From the NCBI GenBank assembly GCA_025201845.1, contig MU603931.1:181047-245046 (forward strand): 64,000 nt of DNA, given 5' to 3'. This DNA is from Martensiomyces pterosporus (taxonomy: Eukaryota; Kickxellomycota; Kickxellomycetes; Kickxellales; Kickxellaceae). Position 1 is the first letter of the stretch, and every line of letters begins with the position of its first letter. Below, piece by piece: positions 38,895-48,023 of this stretch. Made by a program: the position numbers and the translations under genes. The notes beneath the pieces are model-generated. The model searched no databases. It was not told the DNA's origin and saw only the letters and a program-made list of their open reading frames with translations.

Positions 38895-39935
38895 TTAGAC
38901 TTTGACGATAAGCTTGCCAAAGTTGTTTCCAGAAAACAGGTCGACCAATGCCTGTGAGGCGCTCTCCAAGCCAGGCCTCTCGTCAACCTTGAACTGGATC
39001 TTGCCCTGCTCAACAAGATGCGACACCTCCTCATAAAACTCCTCCTCGACCTTGGTTCCGCTGTGCTTCAGGTACAGAATGCCCTGCATGATGGCCTCTT
39101 TTTCAATAAGCAGGTCGGTGTTCTTGACGCCGTAAAGCTTGGATCTGTCAGCGCCATAGGTGGTCATAGAGCCGCAAACCACAATGCGCGCACGTTCGTT
39201 GATGTTCAGAAGCGCAGCGTCGAGCAGCTCACCGCCAACACCGTCAAAGAAGATGTCAATGCCCTCGGGTGCTGCCTTCTTGATCGCCTGCGCATAGTCT
39301 CCGCAGGTCTTGTAGTTGAATGCCTCATCGGCACCCAGGCTCTTGGCATAGGCAACCTTTTCGTCAGACCCAGCAACTCCGACGACACGCAGACCACGGG
39401 CCTTTGCAAGCTGGATCACCACCTGTCCCACAGCTCCAGAGGCAGCCGATACAAGCAGCGTTTCGCCTGCCTTTGGCCGTCCAACCACCACAACGCCCAA
39501 GTAGGCGGTGAACGACGGCATCCCAAGCACGCCAATAAAGCTGGAGAGTGGCAGGCTGCTCTTTGGCAGCTTCACAAGCTGGCTGTCGGAGAGAACAGCG
39601 TACGCCTCCCATGGGACGTTATCGCTGCGCACGGCGTCGCCAACAGTGAATTGTGTGCTCTTCGATGCAACGACGACCCCAGCGCCAATTCCGCTGATGG
39701 GCTGACCCAGGGGGAACCTGTATCCTGCCTCTCCTTTGCTCTCTGGGTCGGACATGAAGATTCGCAGGTGTGGGTCAATCGAGAGAGAGTCGACTTTGAC
39801 CAGAACCTGGCCATCAGCAAGAGACGAGGCGTCGTGCACCTTCTGCGAGGTGTCGACAGCGAAGCAGGAGGTGGAGTGCACGCCGTCCTTGGCGTACTGG
39901 TTGAGAATCAGGCGGGTGTTGTGCGCAGCAGTCAT
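38895..39935 (-). CDS. second NADP-dependent MDR enone reductase
   Basis: One exon, 346 residues, paralogous to the gene at 6477-7529. Shared landmarks: SLSIDPHLRIFMSD, YRFPLGQPISGIGAG, GVLGMPSFTAYLGV, LLVSAASGAVGQVVIQLAK, GLRVVGVAGSDEK, FNYKTCGDYAQAIKKAAPEG and DIFFDGVGGELLDAAL. The N-terminal signature differs from the first copy (DPHLRIFMS instead of DPYMRGRIS), so the substrate pocket may differ. As an MDR enone reductase it should use NADPH to reduce activated double bonds. Its neighbours are IMP1 (divergent, 299 bp) and, farther on, two P450 genes, which leaves open a role in lipid or xenobiotic metabolism; that is inference. Confidence 0.88.
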   Translation of the reverse strand: MTAAHNTRLILNQYAKDGVHSTSCFAVDTSQKVHDASSLADGQVLVKVDSLSIDPHLRIFMSDPESKGEAGYRFPLGQPISGIGAGVVVASKSTQFTVGDAVRSDNVPWEAYAVLSDSQLVKLPKSSLPLSSFIGVLGMPSFTAYLGVVVVGRPKAGETLLVSAASGAVGQVVIQLAKARGLRVVGVAGSDEKVAYAKSLGADEAFNYKTCGDYAQAIKKAAPEGIDIFFDGVGGELLDAALLNINERARIVVCGSMTTYGADRSKLYGVKNTDLLIEKEAIMQGILYLKHSGTKVEEEFYEEVSHLVEQGKIQFKVDERPGLESASQALVDLFSGNNFGKLIVKV

Positions 39936-40234
39936 GGTAGAAATAGCGCAGCGAGCTGAAAGTGGCTATGGTATTTGCACAAGTACACAAGAGGGCGGCA
40001 GAGACGTGAGTGCAGTGCGTCGAAGTGCTCCTGGTATCGCTTTTATGACTGCTGCGCAGCTGATGCTTTGACGTGTGCTCTAGCGCCGAGGGTGCGATGC
40101 ATCAACTGCCGGTGCTGGGGCCCTCCCATACTGCGGCCAGGCACCCAAACACCAGCAATGGGTCAATTCGCACCCTCATCCACGCGTCGGCTGCTGATTT
40201 TTCACTCACTGCCTCCATATCCATACATCCCCGC

Positions 40235-40928
40235 ATGCCGCCAGCATCCATCCTTTCTCGCTTCGCCGACGCGGCCAAGATAACGCTGTTCTACGGCGTT
40301 CCCGCAGCATGCTTTGCGCACACAGTGTTCGACTATGTTGGCGAAATGACTCCGGTAAGAGCACCCCTTCTCCCCAACCAGGAAAAAAGCTCCGCCCCTG
40401 CAGCCTTTCATTTTATTCCACATGGGCGCCGATGCGCAAGCTGGTAAAGCCTCCTCGGCAGCTGCACCATGTTACGGCAATACTCAAAAGCGCGCCAATC
40501 CTTTACTCCCCTTCTGCTCTCGGCTTCGGTAGTCTCAGGGTCCATCCATGCTGCCCACACTCAACATGGCCGGCGACATTTTGCTAATCGAGCGGTTGCC
40601 CGGGTGGCGAAATCGGCTCCGGGTCGGAGACATCGTGACATTTACATCTCCGCTGAATCCAGAGCGCCGTGCAGTGAAGCGGCTGCTGGCAGTCGAGGGC
40701 GACACCATCTGCGTTGACCCAACAAAGGACAGGCTGGCTTTTGTGCAGATTCCAAAGGGCTATGTTTGGCTGCAGGGAGACAACTACTCGAATTCGACGG
40801 ATTCGCGCACATACGGGCCGATACCAGTCTCACTGCTGCGCGGTCGCGTTCTGGCATGTATCTGGCCATCAACGCGGCTCTTGCGCAACAATGCCGAGGC
40901 CATACCTGGCCGGTTCACAGATGAATAA
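40235..40928 (+). CDS. IMP1: mitochondrial inner membrane protease subunit 1
   Basis: Two exons: 40235-40354 (40 codons) and 40539-40928, 169 residues. The 184-nt intron (GTAAGA...TCTCAG) joins YVGEMTP to GPSMLPTLN. Signal-peptidase I family: catalytic Ser S43 in GPSMLPTLN and Lys K87 in RAVKRLLAVEGD, with the box E sequence WLQGDNYSNSTDSR typical of Imp1. A hydrophobic N-terminal helix anchors it in the inner membrane with the active site in the intermembrane space. There, with Imp2, it removes sorting peptides from imported and mitochondrially made proteins. An AATAAA (40924-40929) overlaps the stop codon. The partner subunit is encoded at 57584-58138. Confidence 0.93.
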
Positions 40929-41145
40929 ATGTCTCTTAGGCCAGACATTTCATTCTGCAGAAAATGGAATGCGTCCCAAGTGGCCTGGCCTTGCTTGTGC
41001 TTTTGCCCCATGGCCACTTCCCCAGAGCTACATCCGTGACTAAGATTGTGATTACGCTTGGTGGCGGTATGTTCCATCTGCACGTGCATCTAGCAACGAG
41101 AGGGTAGCGTATCTTGGGCCTCCACAACATACTGAACCACTAGTG

Positions 41146-41211
41146 CCTGAGACTGAAAGCTGGCATGCTTTCAGAATAGCCTTTTTTAAGGTCGAATTGC
41201 TGAGTCTCAGG
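41146..41211. repeat. nested inverted repeat (possible RNA hairpin)
   Basis: Outer arms CCTGAGACT (41146-41154) and AGTCTCAGG (41203-41211) are exact reverse complements. Just inside the left arm, CTGAAAGC (41153-41160) and GCTTTCAG (41167-41174) form a perfect 8-bp stem around a 6-nt loop. The inner and outer left arms overlap by two bases, so the two stems compete at the junction. Confidence 0.85.
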
Positions 41212-41294
41212 TCAGAAGTTCTACAGAGAGCGCCGTGTGGTGCCATCTCTAGCTAGCTGTGCCAGTGAGCAAACTGTAGGGTAAACGCTAGGCA

Positions 41295-41301
41295 TATAAA
41301 A
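41295..41301 (+). promoter_or_regulatory. TATA-box candidate
   Basis: TATAAAA immediately before the GGCT repeat. It is about 800 bp from the P450 ATG, too far for a simple promoter, so it may serve an unannotated transcript. Confidence 0.25.

Positions 41302-41333
<32 letters not shown>
41302..41333. repeat. (GGCT)8 microsatellite
   Basis: Eight perfect tandem GGCT units directly after a TATAAAA sequence in gene-free DNA. Confidence 0.97.
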
Positions 41334-41334
<1 letters not shown>

Positions 41335-42118
41335 TGCGCATAGCATTTCACTCTTCATGCACACACTCTTTGGCTTGACGAGTGCGAATCACTTGTTTAT
41401 TTTCTGTCATCACGTCGCTGAAGGACGCCATCATAGCCACTTCTCCCCTGCTGCCATCCGCAACGCTTACGCCTACCCACTTCAGTAGTAATAGATCGCC
41501 GCCAGTAGCTGATGGCGAAACAGCCTTGCACACACCCACGACAGCTGCATCTACAGAGGCAAGCACGCATAAAAATCCGCGCACACAGCCTGCTCCCACT
41601 GCTGCGGCAATGATGCTGCAGTTGAGCGCTTCATTGCCCCACCTCATTCTCGTGTTTGCCGCACCCACGGCACACGTAGACGATGTTTCGTACGGGTTTC
41701 CGTGTTTGACAGTGAAGCTTTATTCTCAGAAATTATAAAGAGTGAGCGACGTGCTGCAGCTGTGAAATGCATGTGTTATTGGGGGATTGTACTAATGCTT
41801 AATATGCCCACGTCCTTCAGCTGGCCATGCATACTGCGAATCCAAGCTTGCATGTACAAAAGACGACAAATGACTGCAGTGCCAATCGCTGCTGCTGCTG
41901 CCAGCGCGATAAGTCGGTGTTGCTGATGCTAACACGAGAGGTTTTGCACGAGAAGACAGAGTGGTGGGCTTCTAGGTCTACAAATACCGCCAATTCCGCA
42001 TTTTCCACATGCCCCTTCCTTCCTTCCTTCAAACACTGCCAACTCTGTATCCTTCGAAACATAGCTCCAAGTTCTGCTCTCCGTTCTGCTTGTCCCGCCT
42101 CTCTGCCGACCACGGATA

Positions 42119-43708
42119 ATGGCAGTTGCCCAGTTACTCGACACGACGCTGCTTAGCACGCTGAGGTGGCTCAGCTCCATTGTCCGTGACTTTGGCTACA
42201 CAAAGGCTATTGCCGCATCAGCTGGAGTGGCCATTGCATACAATGTTGCCTATGCTCTCTTTTTCTCGCCGCTGCGACACATTCCAGGTCCGTTTCTTGC
42301 TCGGCTGACAAGCAAGCGCACTGAGGCCGTAGCAATGATGGGCTGGATGGCCAAGTACGCGCGGAAGGAGTTCGAGAAGTACGGCGACGTCTACGTCTAC
42401 CAGCCAAACTCGGTCTCGATATCCAACCACACGGATATACGCACAGTGCTCGCCACCCACGCCTTCCCAAAATCCCCGTTCTACAGCACGCTGGACGTGT
42501 TTGACATTCCAAACACGCTGAGTGCAACAAGCCCCGAACTGGCCAGCATGAGGAGGCGTCAACTGGGACCGTACTTGAACCACGGCTATCTCCGCCGCAT
42601 GGAAGCAACCATCATCAAACATGGTATTCGGGCAATCAAGGAAAAGTGGGATGCCTTGATTGCAAAGAGCCCTGATGGCAAGGTAGAGGTCGTCTACAGC
42701 AACGAGTTTCTTTTGGCAACATTTGACGTCACCAGCGCCTTGTCGTTTGGCAGAGAGTTCGGTGCTGTTAAGAACAACGATGTCACAGTTGCTGAGTGGA
42801 TTTCGTCGACGCTTGCGTTCTTTGGAATCCGCCTAATGTTTAGAGGATGGCCCAACTTCCTCACTGCGCCCATCTTGTCGCGCTGGGAAACAAGGTACAA
42901 TGAGCTCGTCGCATTCAGTGCCGAGTGTATTGCCAAGCGCAGGGAGCTTCTGTTGACCGCTGAAGAGAAGCCCACTGATCTGCTTCAGGGCTTTATTGAC
43001 GCAGAAGACCCAGAGTCCAAGATCCGGATGAGTCCACTCCAGGTCCATGCCGAGACACTAATTATGCTTATAGGCGGCAGCGAGACATCGTCCAACACAC
43101 TCGCATGGACACTCCATCTTCTGATGCTGTATCCACAGCACTACAAGCGCGCCGTCGAAGAGGTGCGCTCTGTGTTTGACAAGGACCACCTTATCGGCTA
43201 CTACGAGGGCAGGTCAAAGCTACCGTTTGTTGAGGCATGCCTTTATGAGTCTCTGCGAGTCTGTCCGGTAACTGGTGGTCAGGCCACCCGAGTTGTGCCC
43301 GAGGGAGGAGTCACGCTTAGTGGAGGTCATTTCATACCCGCAGGCTTCGAGATTAACGTCAACATGCAGGGCGCCAACCTGAACGAGAAGGTCTGGAGCG
43401 ATCCTTACTTGTTCGACCCAACAAGGTTCCTGGACAACAGCGATGCCAAACAGAGCCTCTTAACCTTCAGCTCCGGTGTGCGCATCTGCCCTGGCAGGCA
43501 TCTGGCCTGGATGGAGATGGTAACGATTCTGGCGAACCTGCTGAAGGACTACGACTTTGCCCTGCCTGCCGATTACAAGCTGTGTGGGCCAGACATCCTT
43601 GACGAGAGGGGATACCCGAAGATAATGGAGTCGCAGATGTACATCGTGTCGGCGCCTAAAAACCCCAGGCGCGACTGCCGCATTGTCGTGTCCAAGTGCA
43701 GCACCTAG
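42119..43708 (+). CDS. cytochrome P450 (copy 1 of a tandem pair)
   Basis: One exon, 529 residues. A hydrophobic N-terminal anchor (AIAASAGVAIAYNVAYALFF, about 32-51) and the proline-rich hinge SPLRHIPGPFLARL place it on the ER membrane facing the cytosol. The I-helix has IGGSETSSNTLAW in place of the common AGxDT. The K-helix ExxR is ESLR (YESLRVCPVTGG), and the PxRF-like motif is FDPTRFLD. The heme-binding loop is FSSGVRICPGRHLAW with ligand C457. It resembles fungal P450s near the pisatin-demethylase/benzoate-hydroxylase grouping, but the family and substrate cannot be fixed by eye. A close paralogue follows 373 bp downstream on the same strand. Confidence 0.93.
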   Translation: MAVAQLLDTTLLSTLRWLSSIVRDFGYTKAIAASAGVAIAYNVAYALFFSPLRHIPGPFLARLTSKRTEAVAMMGWMAKYARKEFEKYGDVYVYQPNSVSISNHTDIRTVLATHAFPKSPFYSTLDVFDIPNTLSATSPELASMRRRQLGPYLNHGYLRRMEATIIKHGIRAIKEKWDALIAKSPDGKVEVVYSNEFLLATFDVTSALSFGREFGAVKNNDVTVAEWISSTLAFFGIRLMFRGWPNFLTAPILSRWETRYNELVAFSAECIAKRRELLLTAEEKPTDLLQGFIDAEDPESKIRMSPLQVHAETLIMLIGGSETSSNTLAWTLHLLMLYPQHYKRAVEEVRSVFDKDHLIGYYEGRSKLPFVEACLYESLRVCPVTGGQATRVVPEGGVTLSGGHFIPAGFEINVNMQGANLNEKVWSDPYLFDPTRFLDNSDAKQSLLTFSSGVRICPGRHLAWMEMVTILANLLKDYDFALPADYKLCGPDILDERGYPKIMESQMYIVSAPKNPRRDCRIVVSKCST

Positions 43709-44081
43709 GATAGCTCCTTATTGCATTACACGCAGCTATACACAGCGCATATTGTGCATGGCATTCACCACAAAGTGTATGGATGGCAATTGACCGTGTC
43801 CAACTGCATGTCACATTGCAGATGCATATGCATACGGAATAGCGTACTCATAAATATGCATGCAAAATGCCAGCAGCGAATGGCATGGCCAACTTGATGC
43901 CTTGTGCTCAGAGGAAGTGGAGAAGCTACGTTGGGCTTCGCTGGGCTGGGTGAAGCTGGCACATTTCACTCACATACCCAGATACATATCCTTTTAACGG
44001 GGCACCTCTTTGCACACCCCCATTAGCACTTCCTGTCTGCCAGAACAGAAACCCGCACTAGCCGGATTGCCGTAGTCTCTG
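43709..44081. other. spacer between the tandem P450 genes
   Basis: No gene. It is AT-richer than its surroundings with repeated ATGCATATG-like words (43820-43865). It should hold the first gene's 3' end and the second gene's promoter. Confidence 0.5.
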
Positions 44082-45653
44082 ATGGTGGTCACTCAGCTGC
44101 TCAAAACGACATGGCTGTACTCCATTATCCACGGCTTTGGGTACACCGCGACAGTTGCCACGCTAGCAAGCGTATTCCTGGCATACACAGTCATATATGC
44201 ACTCTATTTCTCGCCTCTACGCAATATCCCAGGGCCATTTCTTGCTCGGCTAACAAGAAAAAGGGACGACGGAATAGTTCTGATGGGCTGGGCTTCCAGG
44301 TACGCACGCAATGAGTTTGAAAAGTACGGCGACGTCTACGTTTCACAGCCCAAGACAGTCTCACTATCCAACCCTGCCGATGCGCGGACGGTGTTTGCGT
44401 CGCATGCCTTTAGAAAATCCCAGTTCTACAAGACGCTGGACATCTTTGATATTGAAAACACCCTGAGCACAGCAGACCCAGAGCTAGCCAGCCTGAGGAG
44501 ACGCCAGCTGGGGCCGTACTTCCACCACGGCTACCTCCGCCGCATGGAGCCAACCATCATCAAACATGGCATTCGGGCAATAAAGGAAAAGTGGGACGAG
44601 CTGATTAGCAGGAGTGCAGATGGCTTGGCAGAGGTCATCTACAGCAGAGAGTTTTTGTTGACGACATTCGACATCACCGGCGCCTTGTCGTTTGGCAGGG
44701 AGTTCGGTGCTCTCAAGAACAACGATGTCACGGCTGCTGAGTGGATTGCATCGACGCTTGCGTTTTTCGGAATCCGCCAGATGTTCACGAGGTGGCCCAA
44801 ATTCATCTCTACGCCTATTTTTTCGCGCTGGGAAACAAGGTACAATGAGCTCATCGCATTCAGCGCCGAGTCTATTGCCAAGCGCAGGGAGCTTCTGTTG
44901 ACCGCTGAGGAGAAGCCTGCCGATCTGCTACAGGCAATGCTCGATGCTGAGGACCCAGAGTCCAAGATCCGGATGGACTCAGTCCAAGTTCACGCCGAGA
45001 GCATAATAATGCTTTTGGGAGGCAGCGAGACATCGTCCAACACGCTCACATGGACACTCCATCTTCTGATGCTGTATCCGCAGCAATACAAACGTGCCGT
45101 CGACGAGGTGCGCTCGGTATTCGACCGAGACCACACTATTCTCTACAGCGAGGGCAGAGCAAAGCTGCCGTTTGTCGAGGCGTGTCTCTACGAGTCCATG
45201 CGTCTTTTTCCTGTAAGTGGCGGCCAAGTCTCCCGCATAGTGCCTGAGGGAGGTGTCACTCTGAGTGGAGGACAATTCATTCCGGGCGGGTTTGAGGTCC
45301 AGGTGAACATCCAAGGTGTCAATCTGAACAAGAAGACCTGGAAGGAACCGCACCTGTTTGATCCAGCCAGATTCCTGGACAATGAAGACGCCAGGCACAG
45401 CATCCTTACATTCGGCTCTGGTGTGCGCATATGCCCTGGCAGGCACCTGGCCTGGATGGAAATGGTAACAATTCTGGCGAATCTGCTGAAGGACTACGAC
45501 TTTGCTCTGCCCGCCGATTACAAACTGCGTGGACCGACCGTTCTTGATGAGCACGGGTACCCGAAGATAATGGACTCGCAAATGTTTATTGTATCGACGC
45601 CCAAGAACCCCGAGCGCGACTGCCGCATCGTTGTTTCCAAGCGGGCCACATAA
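44082..45653 (+). CDS. cytochrome P450 (copy 2 of a tandem pair)
   Basis: One exon, 523 residues, strongly similar to the upstream copy along its whole length; long stretches such as YFHHGYLRRMEPTIIKHGIR differ at few sites. It has the N-terminal anchor, hinge SPLRNIPGPFLARLTRK, I-helix LLGGSETSSNTLTW, K-helix YESMRLFPVSGG (ExxR = ESMR), FDPARFLD, and heme loop FGSGVRICPGRHLAW with C451. All catalytic motifs are intact in both copies, so both are probably active. Substitutions cluster near the N-terminus and in substrate-recognition-like regions (for example KTLDIFDIENTLSTADPEL against STLDVFDIPNTLSATSPEL). Gene duplication in place is the simple explanation. Confidence 0.93.
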   Translation: MVVTQLLKTTWLYSIIHGFGYTATVATLASVFLAYTVIYALYFSPLRNIPGPFLARLTRKRDDGIVLMGWASRYARNEFEKYGDVYVSQPKTVSLSNPADARTVFASHAFRKSQFYKTLDIFDIENTLSTADPELASLRRRQLGPYFHHGYLRRMEPTIIKHGIRAIKEKWDELISRSADGLAEVIYSREFLLTTFDITGALSFGREFGALKNNDVTAAEWIASTLAFFGIRQMFTRWPKFISTPIFSRWETRYNELIAFSAESIAKRRELLLTAEEKPADLLQAMLDAEDPESKIRMDSVQVHAESIIMLLGGSETSSNTLTWTLHLLMLYPQQYKRAVDEVRSVFDRDHTILYSEGRAKLPFVEACLYESMRLFPVSGGQVSRIVPEGGVTLSGGQFIPGGFEVQVNIQGVNLNKKTWKEPHLFDPARFLDNEDARHSILTFGSGVRICPGRHLAWMEMVTILANLLKDYDFALPADYKLRGPTVLDEHGYPKIMDSQMFIVSTPKNPERDCRIVVSKRAT

Positions 45654-45895
45654 TATGGTTCTTTTGATTACACCAGCAGACCTTCTCCGCTAGTCCCCAG
45701 TACCCTCCAGCATTGTCGTGTTGCTTCGACAAGCTGGTAGTGTAACGCATGTATCCAGGACATTGAACAGTGGGTTTAGTGGTCTGTTAAAGCAGCGACC
45801 AAGCGTGCATCATCAAAGATGAAAACCTAAATCCATGGCTTAACTACATTACATTGTAAAACAGCAACAGTCAAACAAAACCAAAGAGCGAAACC

Positions 45896-47285
45896 TTAGC
45901 TGGGTGCCTGTCCCTGCTGCTGCTGCGCATTTCTCTGTGCCTTCAGCTGCCTTCTAGCCTCCTCCAGTGCAACTGCAGGCTCGCCGTACTTCGACTCTGC
46001 GCACGACTGGTGGTACTTTTTGCCTCTTGTCAGCACACATTGCACCTTAATGATGCCGCCGCACTCCGTACACAAGAGCCCGTTCTGTATATACCAATGC
46101 CACTCACACAAGGGCTGCCCATCATGCTCGTAGCAGACGTCTCCGATGAATGGCGACTGACAGATCGAGCATACAAAGCAGTCCGAATGATAGGTGCGAC
46201 CTAGGGCAATGGCCATCTCTCCTGATGTAATCTGCACGCTGCATGCGTGGCAGATGGGCGAGAAGCGCTGGAGGTAGTCGCGCTGGCAGTAGAACTTCTC
46301 GCCGCCCATAGGGTCCTGCAAGTACCCGCCCAGTGCGTACAGAGGGATGTTGCAGTCCTCGCAAGCAAAGTGCGTCACATGGAACCTCCGGCCCTGAACG
46401 TTCACATACTCCTACAAAGGCAGCTGAGAAAACAGTAGTCAGCGATGCATGCCTGCCAATAACGCCCGCACATTCCATGTGTGCAAATGCAGCAGAAATT
46501 TGATGTAAGGCTGGGGCTACCGGTCTGCTGCGCAAACAAGAAGAAAAAGTACGCACCTCACCAAGCGACGAATGGCAAAAGTCGCAAAGAGTCTTTGAAT
46601 CGGCGGATGTCGACTGCGATTCAGATTTAATGGCCGACTCAAAATAGTTGATAGCATCGTCGTCGATATTGAATGCATTCAGAGACACATAGTCGCTGTC
46701 CAACTGCGGCGCCCCACCCGCCGCTGCAAGCGACGAGGCCGCCAGCGATCCCTTGTCTCCTGCTTCGTCGTCAATAACGCTCAAAATGCCCTCGCAGTTG
46801 GAGCAGCAGTACCCAATCTCGCTATTCAGCGTAGCCTTTGTCGCCGTCTCCGTTCCCTCGTCCAGCAGTGTGCCACAGTAAGCACATACTGGCCCGGACA
46901 TCGCAGTCTCGGCAACACTCGGGCCAAATGCCAGCGACGCCCGCTTGGTCATCTCCAAATGGACGCTAGTGGTGCTCACCGAGGTAGATAGGGGCCGCTG
47001 CCGCGCACCCGGGGTTTCCTCACGCACGAGGCGGTGGACTGCTGTGTCAGCGTGCCTAATCACCGGCGGTCCGCTCTCCTGCGCCGCCATGGCTGACTCC
47101 ACTTTGAGCGTCTCCAGCTGATCCGACAGCTTGTGGACGATGGCTTCTACTGCCTCGCGGTCGCCGCTGCGTAGGGCGTCCACCAAAGGAACTGACTGCC
47201 CAGTATTGCCCTGTTGTTGCTGTGGTTGCTCGGGCGCCTTGCCTGCTGCATTTGCATCCTTTGAGGTTGCTGGCTGTGTTGACAT
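45896..47285 (-). CDS. LIM-domain protein (paxillin-like arrangement)
   Basis: Two exons: 46557-47285 (243 codons) and 45896-46411; 414 residues. The 145-nt intron (GTGCGT...TTGTAG) splits the first LIM domain; joined, it reads CHSSLGEEYVNVQGRRFH. The N-terminal half is low in order with a short helical stretch (about 44-66) and a C-x2-C...C-x2-C zinc-ribbon-like motif (CAYCGTLL...CSNC, about 134-164). Then come LIM1 (C234/C237, H257, C260, C263...), LIM2 (C297/C300, H318, C321, C324, C327...) and an incomplete LIM3 start (C357/C360, H376, C380). LIM proteins of this kind act at polarity and actin sites in fungi; the exact role is inference. A Gln-rich tail ends the protein. Confidence 0.85.
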
Positions 47286-48023
47286 TTTCGCTGATGTGAT
47301 AAATGGCGGAGGAGGAGGAGGAGGAGAGATGGAGAGAAGAAATTGACGCGTGTATGGAAAGAATGAACGGGTGGAAGCGGGCACTGGTAATAGCAGGCGA
47401 CGTTGATAATATAAGGGAAAATGAATGGGCCCAGAAGAGAAGAGGGGGAAGGGGAAATTGAGGCTAGGTAGCGGGAAAGACGGAAAGCAGATGGATGCCA
47501 AGCGAGATTACTGGTACACAGCCGGCTACTCTTCGCCAGAGAGAGAGCCGCCTTGGGTTTTATAGAGAAAGCGTGGGCGCGGCTGGGCGCTCTCCATTTA
47601 TGCGCTTAGGCGGATGAAGCCACGGCAGATAGCGTAGGATATGCAGCATGCCGGCTGGCCACGCTCAGTGTAAATGCAGCAGCGGCAGCAGCAGCGTCTC
47701 CTTTGGCCTAAGCGCAGTGGGATAGAGTTGCTGCGTTCGCAAATGGCCCACTACCGTGCATATGTGAACGCAGCCGAACACGCATTGTCCCTTTGCACAT
47801 AGCATGTGCGGATGTGCGGCTGCTGGAAAGCACAGAGGAGAAATAAAAAATTAGGCGGCATTTATTACTTGACGCAAGGATGGAGTGTGAGTACTAGTGC
47901 ATGCGGAGAGAGGAAAAGCACCTGCGCAGCAGCAACATCAGCAGCAAGCCTGGCAGCCCTACCTTTGCATGAAGGGGTTCTTTGTGCCAGAAGCACACAA
48001 AAGGTCAGCTGTGGCTATTATCC
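47286..48023. promoter_or_regulatory. LIM gene promoter and ADE4 3' region
   Basis: No gene. A minus-strand TATAAAA at 47558-47564 lies about 270 bp upstream of the LIM ATG and fits its promoter. A GGA/GAGA-rich stretch (47310-47460) lies between it and the start codon. Confidence 0.5.

Larger units (their letters stand above)
40929..42118. other. 1.2-kb region with nested inverted repeat, TATA-like box and GGCT repeat
   Basis: No gene is assigned. Structured elements are listed separately (41146-41211, 41295-41333). A minus-strand frame at 41348-41668 (about 106 codons, Ala/Val-rich) and a Thr/Ser/Pro-rich plus-strand frame at 41382-41738 overlap each other. Neither has a recognisable domain. 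The right end should be the promoter of the first P450. Confidence 0.45.

Noticed and set aside
41348..41738. Overlapping frames on both strands in the 40.9-42.1 kb spacer
   Set aside because: Neither has a recognisable domain, and they overlap each other; composition is low-complexity. Kept only as a remark in the spacer entry.
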